The position numbers and the translations under genes are program-made. From Pseudeuparius sepicola (Eukaryota; Arthropoda; Insecta; Coleoptera; Anthribidae), in NCBI GenBank assembly GCA_963920635.1, contig OY987298.1, positions 63,695,949-63,759,948 on the forward strand: 64,000 nucleotides of DNA, given 5' to 3'. Below, piece by piece: positions 44,560 to 56,794 of this stretch (position 1 is its first letter; every line of letters begins with the position of its first letter). The notes under the pieces were generated by a model. It was not told the DNA's origin and ran no database searches. It was given only the letters and a program-made list of their open reading frames with translations.

Positions 44560-44768
44560 CAGTCTTCCTAGAGGTTTTGTACGAGCAGTTTTATTATTAT
44601 TTATAGCCGCCGATTAGCCGAGTGTAGTGTGGTGTGGTGTATTGTGTATATTGTGTGTTTTCAACTTCTTTTGTAAGTAGGATACGCATAAACAATAATG
44701 GATATACAAATCTCAAAGAACTACTTGAAATGTATCAAATAGGCCACCTGTATGAGGCGCTTTCCTTG
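44560..44768 (+). promoter_or_regulatory. Possible gene start: leader and short first coding exon
   Basis: A GT-rich leader-like segment (GTAGTGTGGTGTGGTGTATT) precedes an open stretch NNGYTNLKELL with ATG at 44730 giving MYQIGHLYEALSL. It stops at TCCTTG|GTGAGT, a consensus donor, in phase 0. The peptide has coding-like composition but no recognised domain, and no next exon was found within the window. Could be the start of a host gene with a long first intron, or chance. Confidence 0.25.
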
Positions 44769-46424
44769 GTGAGTTTTGTATAGTTTTTTATACCAAATAT
44801 TGTTTTTTAATTGTATTTAAATAAATATTTTTATAGCATTACAAATTATCGTGTTTTTCTAATCGAATTTCCGTTCCATTCAACAGAACATCTTTATGAA
44901 TTGAATAAACTTATCGTTTTTCATTCGAATCGACAAAAAGTAAAGTTTGTGAATAATGATAAAGACGAAGGTTGCTTTACTTTAAATAAATAATATTTTA
45001 TTTGAGTGCATACCCTGAATGGGTAATTCAACCCATCACAGTTGTTTTACGCAGCTTTCTTAATTTTTTAAATAGAATAATTGTTTTTAACATTGTAGAT
45101 TTGTTCCTTCGAAATATATCATTTATTCAATTCAAATCTTTAGTATTTTCATGGGAATAAAAATTAATTTCTTCCAAATAATATTTTATTTGTCTCAAAT
45201 TAAATGTTGCTTTTAAATTGAAACAAACCAAATGTTTTATTCAAAGTTACTCTAGGGTTCGCCATATACAAGAATCAAATTTGTTTGAGTTAAATAAATT
45301 TTATTTGATTCAAGTATCTCTTTCTATCTGTGCACCTATATACTGTAACGAAACTCTCTCAAATATTAAGAGGCGTGTGTCGCCAGTGAGGCACAAGCTG
45401 GTTCAGGAACGGGATTTTATATCACGCATTAGGGGGGATTCACAGCAACAGTGTTGACAGAGACAAAATGGCGGTTTCAAAAAGCATGGCCGGCAAACTA
45501 TAAACGACAGATCACACACAAATTAAATCTGTTGGATATTTAACAATGTTAAATCTTACGTCTAATAGGAACGACAAACGGCACACCCCAACTTTGGACA
45601 CAAAGTGTTTAATAAAAAATAATATCCGTGGTACCATAAGAAGGAAGCGCGTGCGCGGTTGGTCACAAATACGCATCAGAATCCTAGAAATGGAAAATGA
45701 GGGCGCCGACTGTACTTATACTGTTTTAATGATATCTTTCAAAATTACTCTTTGTTTTGCCACACTATTGTTGTTCACCCTGTATCAAGCCACAAACTGC
45801 AGAATACTACAGCCTTAAAAAACCTGTATATACGTACAATCGAGGATCCGGATTTACCAGACCATCTTGGTTCGCTTATGGTATATTGTCCCAACCAAAG
45901 CTTTTTAAGTTTTCCGCACCGTCGCAAGCTGCATAGTACTCCAGCATATATTATGTAACCGAAGGACACAGAAGTCTGGTCAGCAAGGATCAGGAAAAGT
46001 AGTAATAGGTATGTATATAAGGTTTTGTTCGGTTTATTGTTAAATGGACGGAGCGTGGTTGCAGACTAGTGGATCTTTCACTCCAACGCCGACGGCAGCT
46101 GCGGATGGCGCCGTTGCCAATTCTCTTATGTCGAATCGCTCACCGTCTGTCATTGCCACTATATATTATTGTTATCTGTATCCATCATAAGAAAAAGATA
46201 CCAAATGTTCCAAAGCACCTGGCCGTCGGTGTCCAAACCTATGATTGCCGCACCATCTCTTAGGGCCATTAGCCCCGTTTCAGTTTGCGCATGCGTACAT
46301 GGAAAGAAGCACACTTTTGAAACTTTTATTTGGCTTGGAGTATTCCACCAGTTAGATGTCTTTTTATACTTTCCTCCATATACGTACTCTGGAGTATTAT
46401 TAAGTACCTAATTGCTACCACTAC
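44769..46424. other. No gene seen
   Basis: Several frames of 60-90 codons on the plus strand (45218-45457, 45546-45818) carry no recognisable motif and lie in mixed-composition DNA. Not called. Confidence 0.4.
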
Positions 46425-46515
46425 CACGTACACGCATCTGATTGCTTCTGGGGCACTCCTATGGTTTGAAGCATTGCTATGATAATAATTATTATTCTTA
46501 CTGTTATTAGCAGGT
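46425..46515 (+). repeat. SINE-like tail copy
   Basis: GATTGCTTCTGGGGCACTCC and TTTGAAGCATTGCTATGATAATAATTATTATT match 8375-8445 with substitutions. Truncated copy of the same family. Confidence 0.55.
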
Positions 46516-46589
46516 AATAATAGAAAAGTGCTTTTGGTCGCTAATTCCCCAGACATAAATATCGCGCATATTTTATTCGATTTTAAAGT

Positions 46590-46800
46590 TGATTAGAGCT
46601 AGCGGCCGCTACGGCCAGCGGGAGGGCGCCCCCCGCCGCGCCGCTAGCGCTTATCTCGGCCATATCGGACCCTATAACATGGGGCCCGCGCCGTAATTTA
46701 TAGCGGAGGTGAGCCCGCTTCATTAGGAGTGGCCCCCTGGCCCGGCCCGGCTCGGCCGCTCGGCCGCGCGTTGTAATTTACGGATTCAGGGGCGAAATAT
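46590..46800. promoter_or_regulatory. GC-rich non-coding element
   Basis: GCGGCCGCTACGGCCAGCGG, CCCGGCCCGGCTCGGCCGCT and similar islands are separated by GTAATTTATAG and TTGTAATTTACGG (homeodomain-like) and CTTATCTC (GATA site). No open frame with coding character. Candidate regulatory DNA. Confidence 0.3.
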
Positions 46801-48611
46801 ATCAAATATGGAGAGTCGGACATTTTCCTCAAGAACATACATAGTAGATAGAGGTATACACCTATAAGGCTTTTACAATAACAACGAGTTCACTGGTGCG
46901 ATATTGGCTTGCGGTTAAACTGTCTTCAGACTCGTAGGAAAGTAGGTATAGGTCCAGAACAATTTCCGAATTGTTTCTGTTGCACAAGCACTTCGAAAAA
47001 CGAATTTTATCCCTATCGGCAGACAATGGCCCAATATTGTTGCAAGTGTTGCAAATTGTTTTGGCACTAGCCGTTCTAGTATAATTTACAGCATAATTTT
47101 ACCAAAGGTTCTTGTGGGTCTTGAGATATAACAACGTTACGTTACTTATAAGAGGTTTCCGAACAAAAATATTTAAAAATAGTTAAAATAGTTAAAATTG
47201 CTTTTGCTGAGTTAGATCGGTTCTTCACACTTGTTTCAGGGACACCTTGTATAAAAGCTGTTTAAAAGACAAAAAATATGTTGCTACTTTTTATTACCTA
47301 CGCCATAGAAATATAGTGATAATCTGAACGGCGTCCAGTTTGAACTAACTAAAATATTGAGTATACTAATTTATTTTGTCACCAGCACCAAAAGTGTGTG
47401 AAAAATTTCAGTTCCATCAGTTGAATGGAACCAGTTTAAAATGCAGTTGCAAGATTAGACCCACAACTAACTAACATGCATACTAACAGGTGAAGTTAAA
47501 TAAAAGCTTGCAAAAATAAGTAAGATTACGATATTTATGAAGTGTGGCAACATTGCACACTTTAAATTAGAATGCCGGATGGAACAAAGAACGAGGTCAA
47601 TATTAAGTATGAAATTTAACAAGATAATTTTTCAACATTACGTCATTTTCTATCCTGCTTTAGGACATTAATTTTTTGTTTATTTGAGATACAATAAAAT
47701 GCTTCGTGTCTTCCTTGAAACAACCCCCGTTGCTCGAAAATAGTATATCATATACCGAGGGACTAAAGTGCGTCTTTTAGTACCGAGAGTGAAGATTTTA
47801 AGCGAGGGCAAAAATCACTCGTTTTTCTATAAAATATATGTCGACGATTGCATCCTTTGTAATGACAGAAATCCAAACTGCTTTTAATAGTTTCCACCCA
47901 CGTTTACAATACAGAATTGAAAATAAAACTGATAAATACATATTTATCTTTTTATATATCACTATTAAATATAATAAAAAGAGAAACATCTTTATACAAA
48001 TTGGTATAATACAAATATTTGGTCGGAAAGATACTTCAATTTCGAATCAAAAGTACCTAATTCTTATAAAAAAAGTGTCATTAACTGTCTCACAGATCGT
48101 GCCATTATCTTAACATTTAAATAAAATCAAGCATGTACTTCCAAAAAATAGTTATCCTAAGTATTTTTTCAATGCTGTAATTAAAACACGTATTCATACA
48201 TTTTTTAATAACAAAAAAAAATCCGTAGATAAGACTAAGAACAAAAATATTTTTCTATGACATATGTTAAAGGTGTGTTTAAATCAACGATATACAGGGC
48301 CTCGACGACCTCCCCTCGACCTCGACCGGGCGTATACTCCGTGTTGTGTTCTGTTTGATTGTTTGATATTATATTTTTGACCCTTCCTGTAACTGTTGCT
48401 TCTTCAGAATGGTCATTCTCTATTTTAAAATCAATAAAAAAACAATTTGAGAAATTGTTGTTCCCAAGACAAATTAAGTAATTTAGCATTACTTTCTATA
48501 GAAGCTGAAGAAGCTGCAACAATGGATAAAAACGAACTAATTAAAGTTCATCGACTTCTCCTGCACTAAAGACTATGATATCATCTAGGTATATTAAACC
48601 ACTCATCTTTG
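46801..48611. other. AT-rich DNA, no gene seen
   Basis: No motif-bearing frame. A GAGGGACTAAAGTGCGTC stretch near 47756 resembles part of the palindromic region at 54.95 kb. Confidence 0.4.
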
Positions 48612-49790
48612 TACATCAGGGTGCAAACTCATTGTGCATTAATCGCCTAAACTTTTTTATATGAAAGGCCTTCGAAAACCGGTTCTTTTGACATTTCTAT
48701 CATTGTCAAAATGCAAATTCATGGCCGGCTTCAATTTTTTATATCCCCCATTTTCACGAAAACCTTTTAGCGATTTATGTATTTATAACCTGAGACCACA
48801 GGGTTAATCATAACACCACAAAACCCCCATATACCAAATTTGAACAAAATAATAATATATTCAGGGAGTTCCATTCTGCAGGGTGTCAAAGTTGAGCAAA
48901 ATAGGAATTTTAAAGGCATCTGGCAAGTCAAGTGTGATATGAAATCTCTTCAAAACAGTTGAATGATGAACAGGACCAGGACCACTCAAAATGTTGGTGT
49001 GCTAAGATTTAAAACAAATATATACAGGGTATTTTTCTCTGGGCCATCTCAAAAAGCTGAAATTTTAAAAAACTTTATACGCATCAAAAATGCTCTGGAA
49101 TCATTGAAACAATATTAATAAACACAAAGGTAATTTATTTCTGAACAAAATGCCAACCAACATATAAAAACAATTTAAATTAGTGGACCTTTCTCAACAA
49201 ATTCACTGTCTAAGACGATACATTTACTGTGCGTTTTCTGTTGTGGCACACGAGCCGCACTTTAACTGATATGGATGTACTAACTGGCAGGCTTCTGTAT
49301 TTTTTTTAGACTTGGTTCTTTATAGTGTCTTGGGCAGTTTTGATATACTTGTACAAAGTTCCAAAAATTCAGTATACCTACTTTAAGATGGCATTGATAA
49401 TAACACCCTGTATATTTTGTATTGGACCTTTGCGCACCAACATTTTGAGTGGTGGTGTTGACCATTTGACTGTTTTGACGGGATTCCATGGCACACTTGA
49501 CTTGGCAGATGCTTTCAAAATTCTTATTTTTCCTAAAATTTGACACTCTGCAGAATGGAACTCCCTCTATATTTTTTGTTCAAATTTGGTATATGGGGGT
49601 TTTGGAGTGTTTTAATTAACACTGTGTGATCAGATTTTAAATAGAAAAAAAGCTAAATGGTTTTTAAAAATGGTAAAAAGGTCAACAGAAGCGGCTTTTG
49701 AAGACTTTTCAAACAAAAAAAGTTTAGGCGATTATCTTCAAAAATTAAGATTTTACGGATTTGTACAGTTTTAAAGTTGGACACCCTGTA
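48612..49790. mobile_element. Long foldback element with CAGGGTG ends
   Basis: Outer ends TACATCAGGGTG (48614) and CACCCTGTA (ends 49790) are followed inward by inverted blocks: AATCGCCTAAACTTTTTT, AACCCCCATATACCAAATTTG, GCAGxGTGTCAAA, CACTCAAAATGTTGGTG. Arms are about 350-400 bases at 75-85 percent by eye. The centre (about 49026-49400) is delimited by TACAGGGTATTTTT and ACACCCTGTA and may be a second small element nested inside. No protein. Confidence 0.7.
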
Positions 49791-49954
49791 GATATATTTT
49801 TGTTTTAAAAGCTTTTTTTAGTTTCCAATTTGAGGGAGCCCAAATTTAATTTTGTCGGGAGGCCCGAAATTTGAAGCTACGCCACTGTTACTTGGACTGT
49901 TTTCGTTTTTTATTGGTTTTTGTTTTTTGTTTTTTGGGTCGCACCAGCACAAAT

Positions 49955-50301
49955 GTGGTGATTCAACATTTTGACCCATAAAATGGCTTTTTTCGATCTG
50001 CAGCGAGCAACACGCATATTTCTAATTTGAAACTTTTGGTCAATACAAATTTTAATCTAAGTAATTACTCACATTTTGAGACAAAAATTATTTAAAAATA
50101 TTTATCACATATTTATCATTAGCATTTGCGCAAAAAGCCTAATGACGGCCATTGTGATAAATATTTTTAAATAAGTTTTGTCTCAAAATGTGAGTAATTA
50201 CTTAGATTAAAATTTGTATTGGCCAAAAATTTAAAATTATGCGTGTTGCTCGCTACAGATCGAAAAAAGCCATTTTATGGGCCAAAATGTTGAATCACCA
50301 C
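49955..50301. mobile_element. Foldback element, near-perfect arms
   Basis: GTGGTGATTCAACATTTTG to TTTAAAAATATTTATCACA on the left, and the exact or nearly exact complement ending CAAAATGTTGAATCACCAC at 50301. Arms about 155 bases, short loop near 50125. High arm identity means recent origin or gene conversion. Confidence 0.85.
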
Positions 50302-50831
50302 GTACGTGATGTACATTGAGTCTTAAGATTATTTTGTCACCATATATTTCCGAAATATGTTATAAAAAGCCCATTGCTTATCAGCTCCTCCCTTTTTACA
50401 AGCTTTTATTTAACTTGCCCTGTTAGTATGTATGTAGGTATCCATGTATGTACCGGATGATCCAAACTCAACGCCCCAGGCCTACAGCGGGAACACGAAA
50501 ACTCAAAATTAAATTTCGAAAAGGGGTTCTTAAAGGAACATACTAATGTCCAATTTTGACCGAAAATTAGCTTTTTTGATGTTTGGGAAAATGGCCGCTG
50601 TGACGTCATCCCAGGAACATATCAGTTTTTCTCTATATGTTGAAAGTCCTTATCATTCTCAACAACTTTTGTAGGGTAAGATTTTCTGTATTTTTTATCG
50701 TTCAAAATATACAGGCTCAAATATTATGTAAAAACACATGGATTTTTTTCTAATCATTTTTCGAAATCTAGATAGTTATGGAAACAATTGATAGTCAGAA
50801 ATTATTTAAGAGTATGTTAGGGTGCCTTGCG
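50302..50831. other. No gene seen
   Basis: Short frames only. Confidence 0.45.
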
Positions 50832-50959
50832 CACCCTTAAATTTATTCAACTGGAATATTTTTAATTTTTTTTTTGTAACAAACAAAATAACAAACAAGT
50901 TAGTAACAAGCACAATTCAGAAATTTAAAAAATATTCCAGTTGAATAAATTTAAAGGTG
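50832..50959. repeat. Inverted repeat
   Basis: CACCCTTAAATTTATTCAAC to GGAATATTTTTAA pairs with TTAAAAAATATTCC to GTTGAATAAATTTAAAGGTG. Arms about 34 bases around an A-rich loop. Confidence 0.75.
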
Positions 50960-51075
50960 ACGAGTACAAAATACTAAGGTAAGTGACGTCATAGTAAATC
51001 CAATATAGCGGATGCCCCAAGATGGCGGATTAAATTTCTTAACCACCCTCCTGATATGGGAATCAAGTGTAGGTA
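50960..51075. repeat. Single diverged unit of the 122-bp monomer
   Basis: GTGACGTCATAGTAAATCCAATAT, CCCCAAGATGGCGGATTAAA and CCTGATATGGGAATCAAG match the monomer at 56.3 kb. Confidence 0.6.
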
Positions 51076-51639
51076 AGTACTAAAAAGCACAAAATAAAAT
51101 AAATTCATTTTTTTACAATTTCAACCAGTTTTGTCGCTACAACGGTGAAAAGTAGTCAAAATGCCTATTTTCAACTGTTCATGATATAGCCCAGAATTTA
51201 CTATTTTTTAAAAAATGTCATTCTTCAGATGTGTTTAGAATTATCCGTAAAATCCTAATTTGTTTAGATATTCACTGCGCTCCATTACTGTTCATTTAAG
51301 GCGCTACGATACCCCCCCATTTTCAAGGGTTTCGTAGTTTACATCTCCTACTTGCATTTCTTAATATTTTCACTTGATTTTTTTTTGTGGCTTAGATAAA
51401 ACTACGAAGAATCGTCGTTGTGTATCACGAACTGTGCAGGACTAATGCGACACTGTGAAAAAAAATGTCAAACATACCCGAAATTCGACTATATTCGGTT
51501 AAGAATTTCGAGTATTTCCACCGCTCAAAAATAATTCGAAGGACACAACGACGATTGAGACATTCTATAACATTATTTTAAGACTACTTTCAAGTCGATA
51601 CGTTTGTTCGTTTGGCTATGATTTGAAAACTACGAACCC

Positions 51640-51810
51640 ATTGCCCGGCAATAAAATGATCCGTGAATTGGCCATTCGAGCAGGAATTAGACGTACGGAG
51701 ATAGGCGGGCGGGCGGGCGTTCGCTGGAACTCGTGGTTCCCCTACTTCCCCCTACTTCGGCGTACCTCACCGGGCTCGGAAACCACGTCAGGAGAACTTT
51801 CAATCGATAT
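51640..51810. promoter_or_regulatory. GC-rich pocket
   Basis: Contains GGGCGGGCGGGCGGGCG and CGGGCTCGGAAACCACGTCAGG in otherwise AT-rich DNA. An 85-codon frame crosses it without motifs. Role unknown. Confidence 0.25.
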
Positions 51811-53229
51811 CAGATGGTTCATTTTTCATTTTATTAGTCTCAGTCTCCCTTATTTGTGTTTCGCTTGTTTTGAATGTTAGTATGTTAGCAAATATTTATA
51901 TTTCCGAGTACCCGAAGAAAATATTTTCTACCGCGACATTATGTATGTCGACTGGCATATAATAATACTCATTATTATTATTCCTCCAGGAATTATAAAT
52001 AAATAATTATTACTCCATTGCGCCACAAACAAATTTTAGAAAATAAACAATTATTATTCACAAAGTACCTACTTTTTGCTTTTGTGTAAAATGGTTTAAT
52101 CCCTAGGGCATAAAATGGCCTGGTCGTGCAAAAAGAGTAAATTTAAATTCTAGACCAAATTGTGCGCTTGATTTTTACTTTAAAAATGTGATAGGTACAA
52201 GTAATAATTTTGCCAAATAAATGGGTCATGTGAAGCATTTTTTGAAAACGAATTCCTATGTAAATCGCTGCATGATAAAAGCTAATTTATATACTTTCCA
52301 GAGGGAACGATAATAATTCTGACATCCAGTCAGTTTTAGAAACTTCTTCGTTAGAAGATTGTTCGAAAGTCATTGGAGTTGAAAATCGGGCAAAATAAAA
52401 ATAGTACATTTTATTGTTCCAGTCTGTCGAATTTATGACATTTTAATACATTTTCTAGGATGTTCGATAATTCAGATTTGTCAGAATAAGGGGCAGTCAG
52501 GGCAAGAATACCTATAATGTTTGATAATGATGTCACAACAGTCACATGTAGTGAAACCAATAGTAGTAATTTGTGGGCTTGAGTGCTTTTATTCCCGTAG
52601 GTACCTTATATGGTTTCCAGAATTTGAGAGAGGGGTACCTACATATTTTGCATTTTGCACACTTATTCGGATTTAGGTATAAGTAGTACTGCAGGTGCAT
52701 AGGGTTTGGGAAACAAACTTTCTGGGAAAAACAGGGCTTTGAATGGAACATTTACAAGGGATTAGAAATTAATAGCTCCTATTATCTCACAACTATTACT
52801 TTATTTAAAAAGGGAGACCAGTTTCGTAACTCTATAAATTAGTCCTTGAGGATGTAATTTTATAGATTAACGAAACCGTTGTGATATAATATGGCCTATT
52901 CACTCTAATCCCTCTAAAGTGAACTCTTACAGTGTAGAAAGTTTTTAGTTAGATTTATTTATTATTACACAAATGTAAATATGGAATACCTACTAGTTAT
53001 ATAAAACATTTTGAAGAAGTAGACTTTAGACGCACTTTTTTAGTCGTAGCAACACTATTATGCAGAACAATTATCCAATCAAACATTAATAGATGTTCAA
53101 CTGACCCTAATGTGGTTCAAGAAGAATTCGGTAATCGAATCGTTAATTTATATTTTATAATTGAGCAATTACAAGTTTTTTTTTATACACGAACCCTTCA
53201 TAGCATGCACCTTTGCTGATATGAAAAAT
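51811..53229. other. AT-rich DNA, no gene seen
   Basis: Nothing recognised. Confidence 0.5.
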
Positions 53230-53440
53230 AATAGTAAAATTGCTTCGACGCCAAAAAGCTATGCAGTGTGTTGCCAACGAAAAGTGAACGCCCTGAAAAA
53301 TATCATTTTTGCAATAAAGCAAACAGGCCACCGCCGTTTTTTAAATATATATTCGCGCTTCTTCGTCGGCATCGGCGAGACTCGTGTGACCCCGGCGGCC
53401 GTCGGCGGCGGCCGGCACGAGTTATTATTTCATATTATCT
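53230..53440. promoter_or_regulatory. Mixed-composition non-coding element
   Basis: TTTTTGCAATAAAGCAAAC (Caudal/Abd-B-like core) followed by the GC-rich CGGCGGCCGTCGGCGGCGGCC. Overlapping frames on the plus strand do not resemble a protein family. Candidate regulatory DNA. Confidence 0.25.
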
Positions 53441-53724
53441 ACACGTCTACACAGGAAAAAAAGACTGTTGTGATTTTAGTGAGTTCGTGTATATAGTTAC
53501 TTTTCCATTACCTACTTTAAATATACAAGCAAATCCATGTGGTCCCAACAATATAATCTATACTTTTGACGTAATTGCAGATGAACCAATAAGTTTAAAA
53601 TAGTTTGAATTTCCGTTAAGAAGACGTATTGTCACTTCGATACTAAAATTGGCATACTACAATGAAAGCATAACCTCGGTTTTAAAATATCTTATGTTTT
53701 ATTTAAACAATTAAATTTATTTTA

Positions 53725-53795
53725 TTTGAATAATAATAATTCTCACCCTCAGACTACTCCAAACTATATAAGAGTACCCCAGAAGCAACTGAAAA
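53725..53795 (-). repeat. SINE-like tail copy
   Basis: AATAATAATAATTCTCACCC, ACTACTCCAAACTATATAAG and TACCCCAGAAGCAAC match 5510-5565. Confidence 0.7.
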
Positions 53796-54718
53796 AACAT
53801 TATAATTCATTGGATGAACAAAAAACTTAATTGCAACTTTTATATTCATCAATGTAAGTAATCATAGTCCAAGCAAATTGTCATTTTTTTATAGAGGTAG
53901 AAAAAAAATGATTCCTAACAGGTAGATATTTTCAGGGTTGGTTGTGGGTAGCGTCCTGAGTATAACCCCAAAAAATCACCGTCGAAGTCGTGTTACGAAC
54001 CCCGCAATAGGAGTGGTTTTGCAAACATTTTTTTGCAATTTTTTTTCTTCTCATGTGTACAATTTTTCTTCTTCTTATGTATACATTATTACGTTCTCTA
54101 CAACTTTCTCTCATGAAGTTTTTTTTTTTAACTTCAATACTTCACGAGATATAGGTAAAAGATCACCACTATCTAAAGTGCTTTATAAGGGTAAAGAAAA
54201 ATTTTTTAAAACAAGCTGATTTTTTCAGGGTTAACTGGGGGTTAACTTAGGAGTGCACACAGTGATCGCAAATTAAAGGTTTTGAATCAACCCTACACTC
54301 TATATCGTTCGTAGTCATAATGAACACTGCAAGTGAATGGCTATAATTGATATTAGTACCCACAATTAAGTATTACAAATCCAGCAAAAATTCAGTGACA
54401 ATAGTTGTAATTTCAGTATAATGAACAGTTAAATGTATCCCTATTCAATTCAACACCATGAAACGTTATGTTGTTCTGACAAAAGAATGTGCTTAGAAAA
54501 GAAGTATTATAGAATCAATTCCAGAACACGCTATTTATTGAAATAAAATATTACATTTAAATTATTCATTAGAATTCAATATCAATTGTAATTGAATTGA
54601 TTATTGTTAGTTACAAAAAAGCTTCTGCTTGAGTTTGAGGAATAATATCTCATATTGAATTAAACAGGGTTTTTTTACAAAGTGACAGAGTTTTCTCAGT
54701 GTAGTACCCACGGCCGGC
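53796..54718. other. AT-rich DNA, no gene seen
   Basis: A 93-codon frame at 53938 is rich in Phe from T-runs and is not considered coding. Confidence 0.45.
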
Positions 54719-54752
54719 CTGCCCCTCAATCGTAGCACTATGAAGGGGCAGG
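54719..54752. repeat. Short GC hairpin
   Basis: CCTGCCCCT and AGGGGCAGG pair around a 16-base loop, in a GC-rich stretch. Confidence 0.7.
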
Positions 54753-54947
54753 CTGGAGTGGGGAGTCGTGGGGACCAGAGGAAGGAAAAGGATAGGCATA
54801 TCTAATCGAGCGACGTTTGTCCTGAATTGAGTCGGGCATTTCGGCCGGATTTCATAAGTATCGTAGCCTCTTAATTAGTGTTATTATAGGTTGGTTATAG
54901 TTTCTATTGTTTTTTTTTACTTTTAATCCCAAGGGATTAAAACTTAC

Positions 54948-54987
54948 TACTCCCTCGGGACTAAAATATTTTAGTCCCAAGGGAGTA
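54948..54987. repeat. 40-bp palindrome
   Basis: TACTCCCTCGGGACTAAAAT and its complement with one mismatch. The words GGGACTAAA and GGGAGTAAA recur around it (54930-55020). Confidence 0.85.
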
Positions 54988-55739
54988 AATGCCGCACTTT
55001 AGTCTCGCAAAAGAAGGAGTAAAGTGATCACTTATTAGTCCCTGCATACAAAAATGAATATTGCGTTTTATTTGTTGTTTGATAAGACTATGTTTATAGA
55101 AATATCTTCTTAAAAACACTTTTTACATATATATACACCTGTAATTCAAACCGAAAGTAAGTCGGTAGTTTAGGAAAACACGAAACAAAACTTTTATTTA
55201 TTCTCTCGAGGAAAACCACCGACAATGACATACCCTAGGTACCTACTCTATTATTTTGCAAAATAAAACAAAAACCCTGACTATAACTGTAGAATTGTAT
55301 CTTCCTGCCGGTGTATATCAAACATCTCGAAGTTTCGTGTGCGAACCATATTTTTCAGGTTGATTTTCCATGAAGGATCTTGTATTAATTACATTATACA
55401 TATAAATAATAATGCTAGCCACGAATGCCCTGATAACAAAGTTGGTTTACTTTACTTAATGTACTTTGACAAGTTCCTTCTGAAGATACACCTGCCGTAA
55501 AGTGCTTCGACCATTAGCAGACATCAAGGAGACATGTCAAAAGAATTCAGCGAATTTATTTGTTGACACCGCACCTCTGTTTTGATGTACTAAATATTGT
55601 CTCTATATAAAGTGATACAATTGTTACAATTTTTTATCACCGTATGTTGCGCAAGTAGGCAAACCCCAGTTCATGTCATCCTGCACTTGTACCTGTCAGG
55701 ATCCTTTTAACAACAATTATCAGTACATCGCATTACAAC
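54988..55739. other. AT-rich DNA, no gene seen
   Basis: Nothing recognised. Confidence 0.5.
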
Positions 55740-55935
55740 ACCACCGGGACTACCGGCTATAGAGCAAAGCAAATACGCTGACACACCCGTACCGGCTGCC
55801 CGCTGACAGCTGATTGACAGCGGGGGTTGCCCGGGGCAGATAATGATAATAAAACAACCGTCTGCGAGCAGGGGATGATTTGGGAGTTCTGTAGATGCGG
55901 TGGTTAAAAATTAACAGGTGCCGCAGTGTTGTTAA
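55740..55935. promoter_or_regulatory. Mixed-composition non-coding element
   Basis: Contains CGCTGACAGCTGATTGACAG (paired TGACAG, TALE-homeodomain-like) and GGGGCAGATAATGATAATAA. No coding character. Candidate regulatory DNA only. Confidence 0.25.
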
Positions 55936-56304
55936 CATGATGCGGTCATATTTCGAAATAATTAAAAACAATAGTTTGTTTCAGTTATTTAGTTTCGAAA
56001 CAGTTCAGTTAAACCGTCCAAGTTGCGTAGAGGGAAATTCGCTAATGTAGTTTATCTTTCTATACTATATACCTATATTATATAGTGCTTGGCCAGAAAA
56101 TCGTCTTGTATCTTCCATGATTTAATGCATGTTATATCGTGGTTTATTTTTTTACAAGCTTTTATTTAACTTGCAATGTATGGTGAACTATGTATGTTTA
56201 GGTCAAATCTTGCAAGCTGAATTAGAACCACTTCCTAACATCCGATTGAGCTAAAATTTTGCATACCTACACCTTTAGTTCCGGTGACAATACAATATAC
56301 AATA
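55936..56304. other. AT-rich spacer
   Basis: Nothing recognised. Confidence 0.5.
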
Positions 56305-56770
56305 CTCAATACTGTAATACTTTCAAAATGGCCGTCACAACAAGATGGCGGATGATGTACTTTTTGTCAACCCTCTTAATATGGGTATCAATAGAATGGG
56401 CTTGAAGAGTAGAAAACGATAGAGTTAGTGACATCACACTAAATTCAATATGGCCGTCGCTCCAAGATGGCGGATGATGTATTTTTTTGTCAACCCCCTT
56501 AATATTGGTATCAAATGAAAGGGCTTGAAGAGTAGAAAACGACAAAGTTAGTGACATCACACTAAATTCAATATGGCCGCCCCTCTAAGATGGCGGATAA
56601 TGTATTTTTTTGTCAACCTCCTTAATATGGGTATCAAATGAAAGGGCTTGAAGAGTAGAAAACGATAAAGTTAGTGACATCACACTAAATTCTATATGGC
56701 CGATACTCCAACACGGCGGATTACATTTTCTTTTTCCTTAATATGGGCATTAAAAATGAAAGGGCTTGAA
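56305..56770. repeat. 122-bp tandem array, about 4 units
   Basis: AAGATGGCGGATxATG occurs at about 56343, 56465, 56587 and (diverged) 56710. Each unit also has GGGCTTGAAGAGTAGAAAAC and TTAGTGACATCACACTAAAT. The monomer is shared with 43.3-43.6 kb (inverted) and 50.96 kb. An 84-codon minus-strand frame is a by-product of the repetition. Confidence 0.95.
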
Positions 56771-56794
56771 GATTAGAACTAAAAAGTTGAAAAT

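Noticed and set aside
56306..56560. 84-codon frame with an internal protein repeat
   Set aside because: The repetition is that of the 122-bp tandem DNA monomer, whose copies are not consistently in frame.
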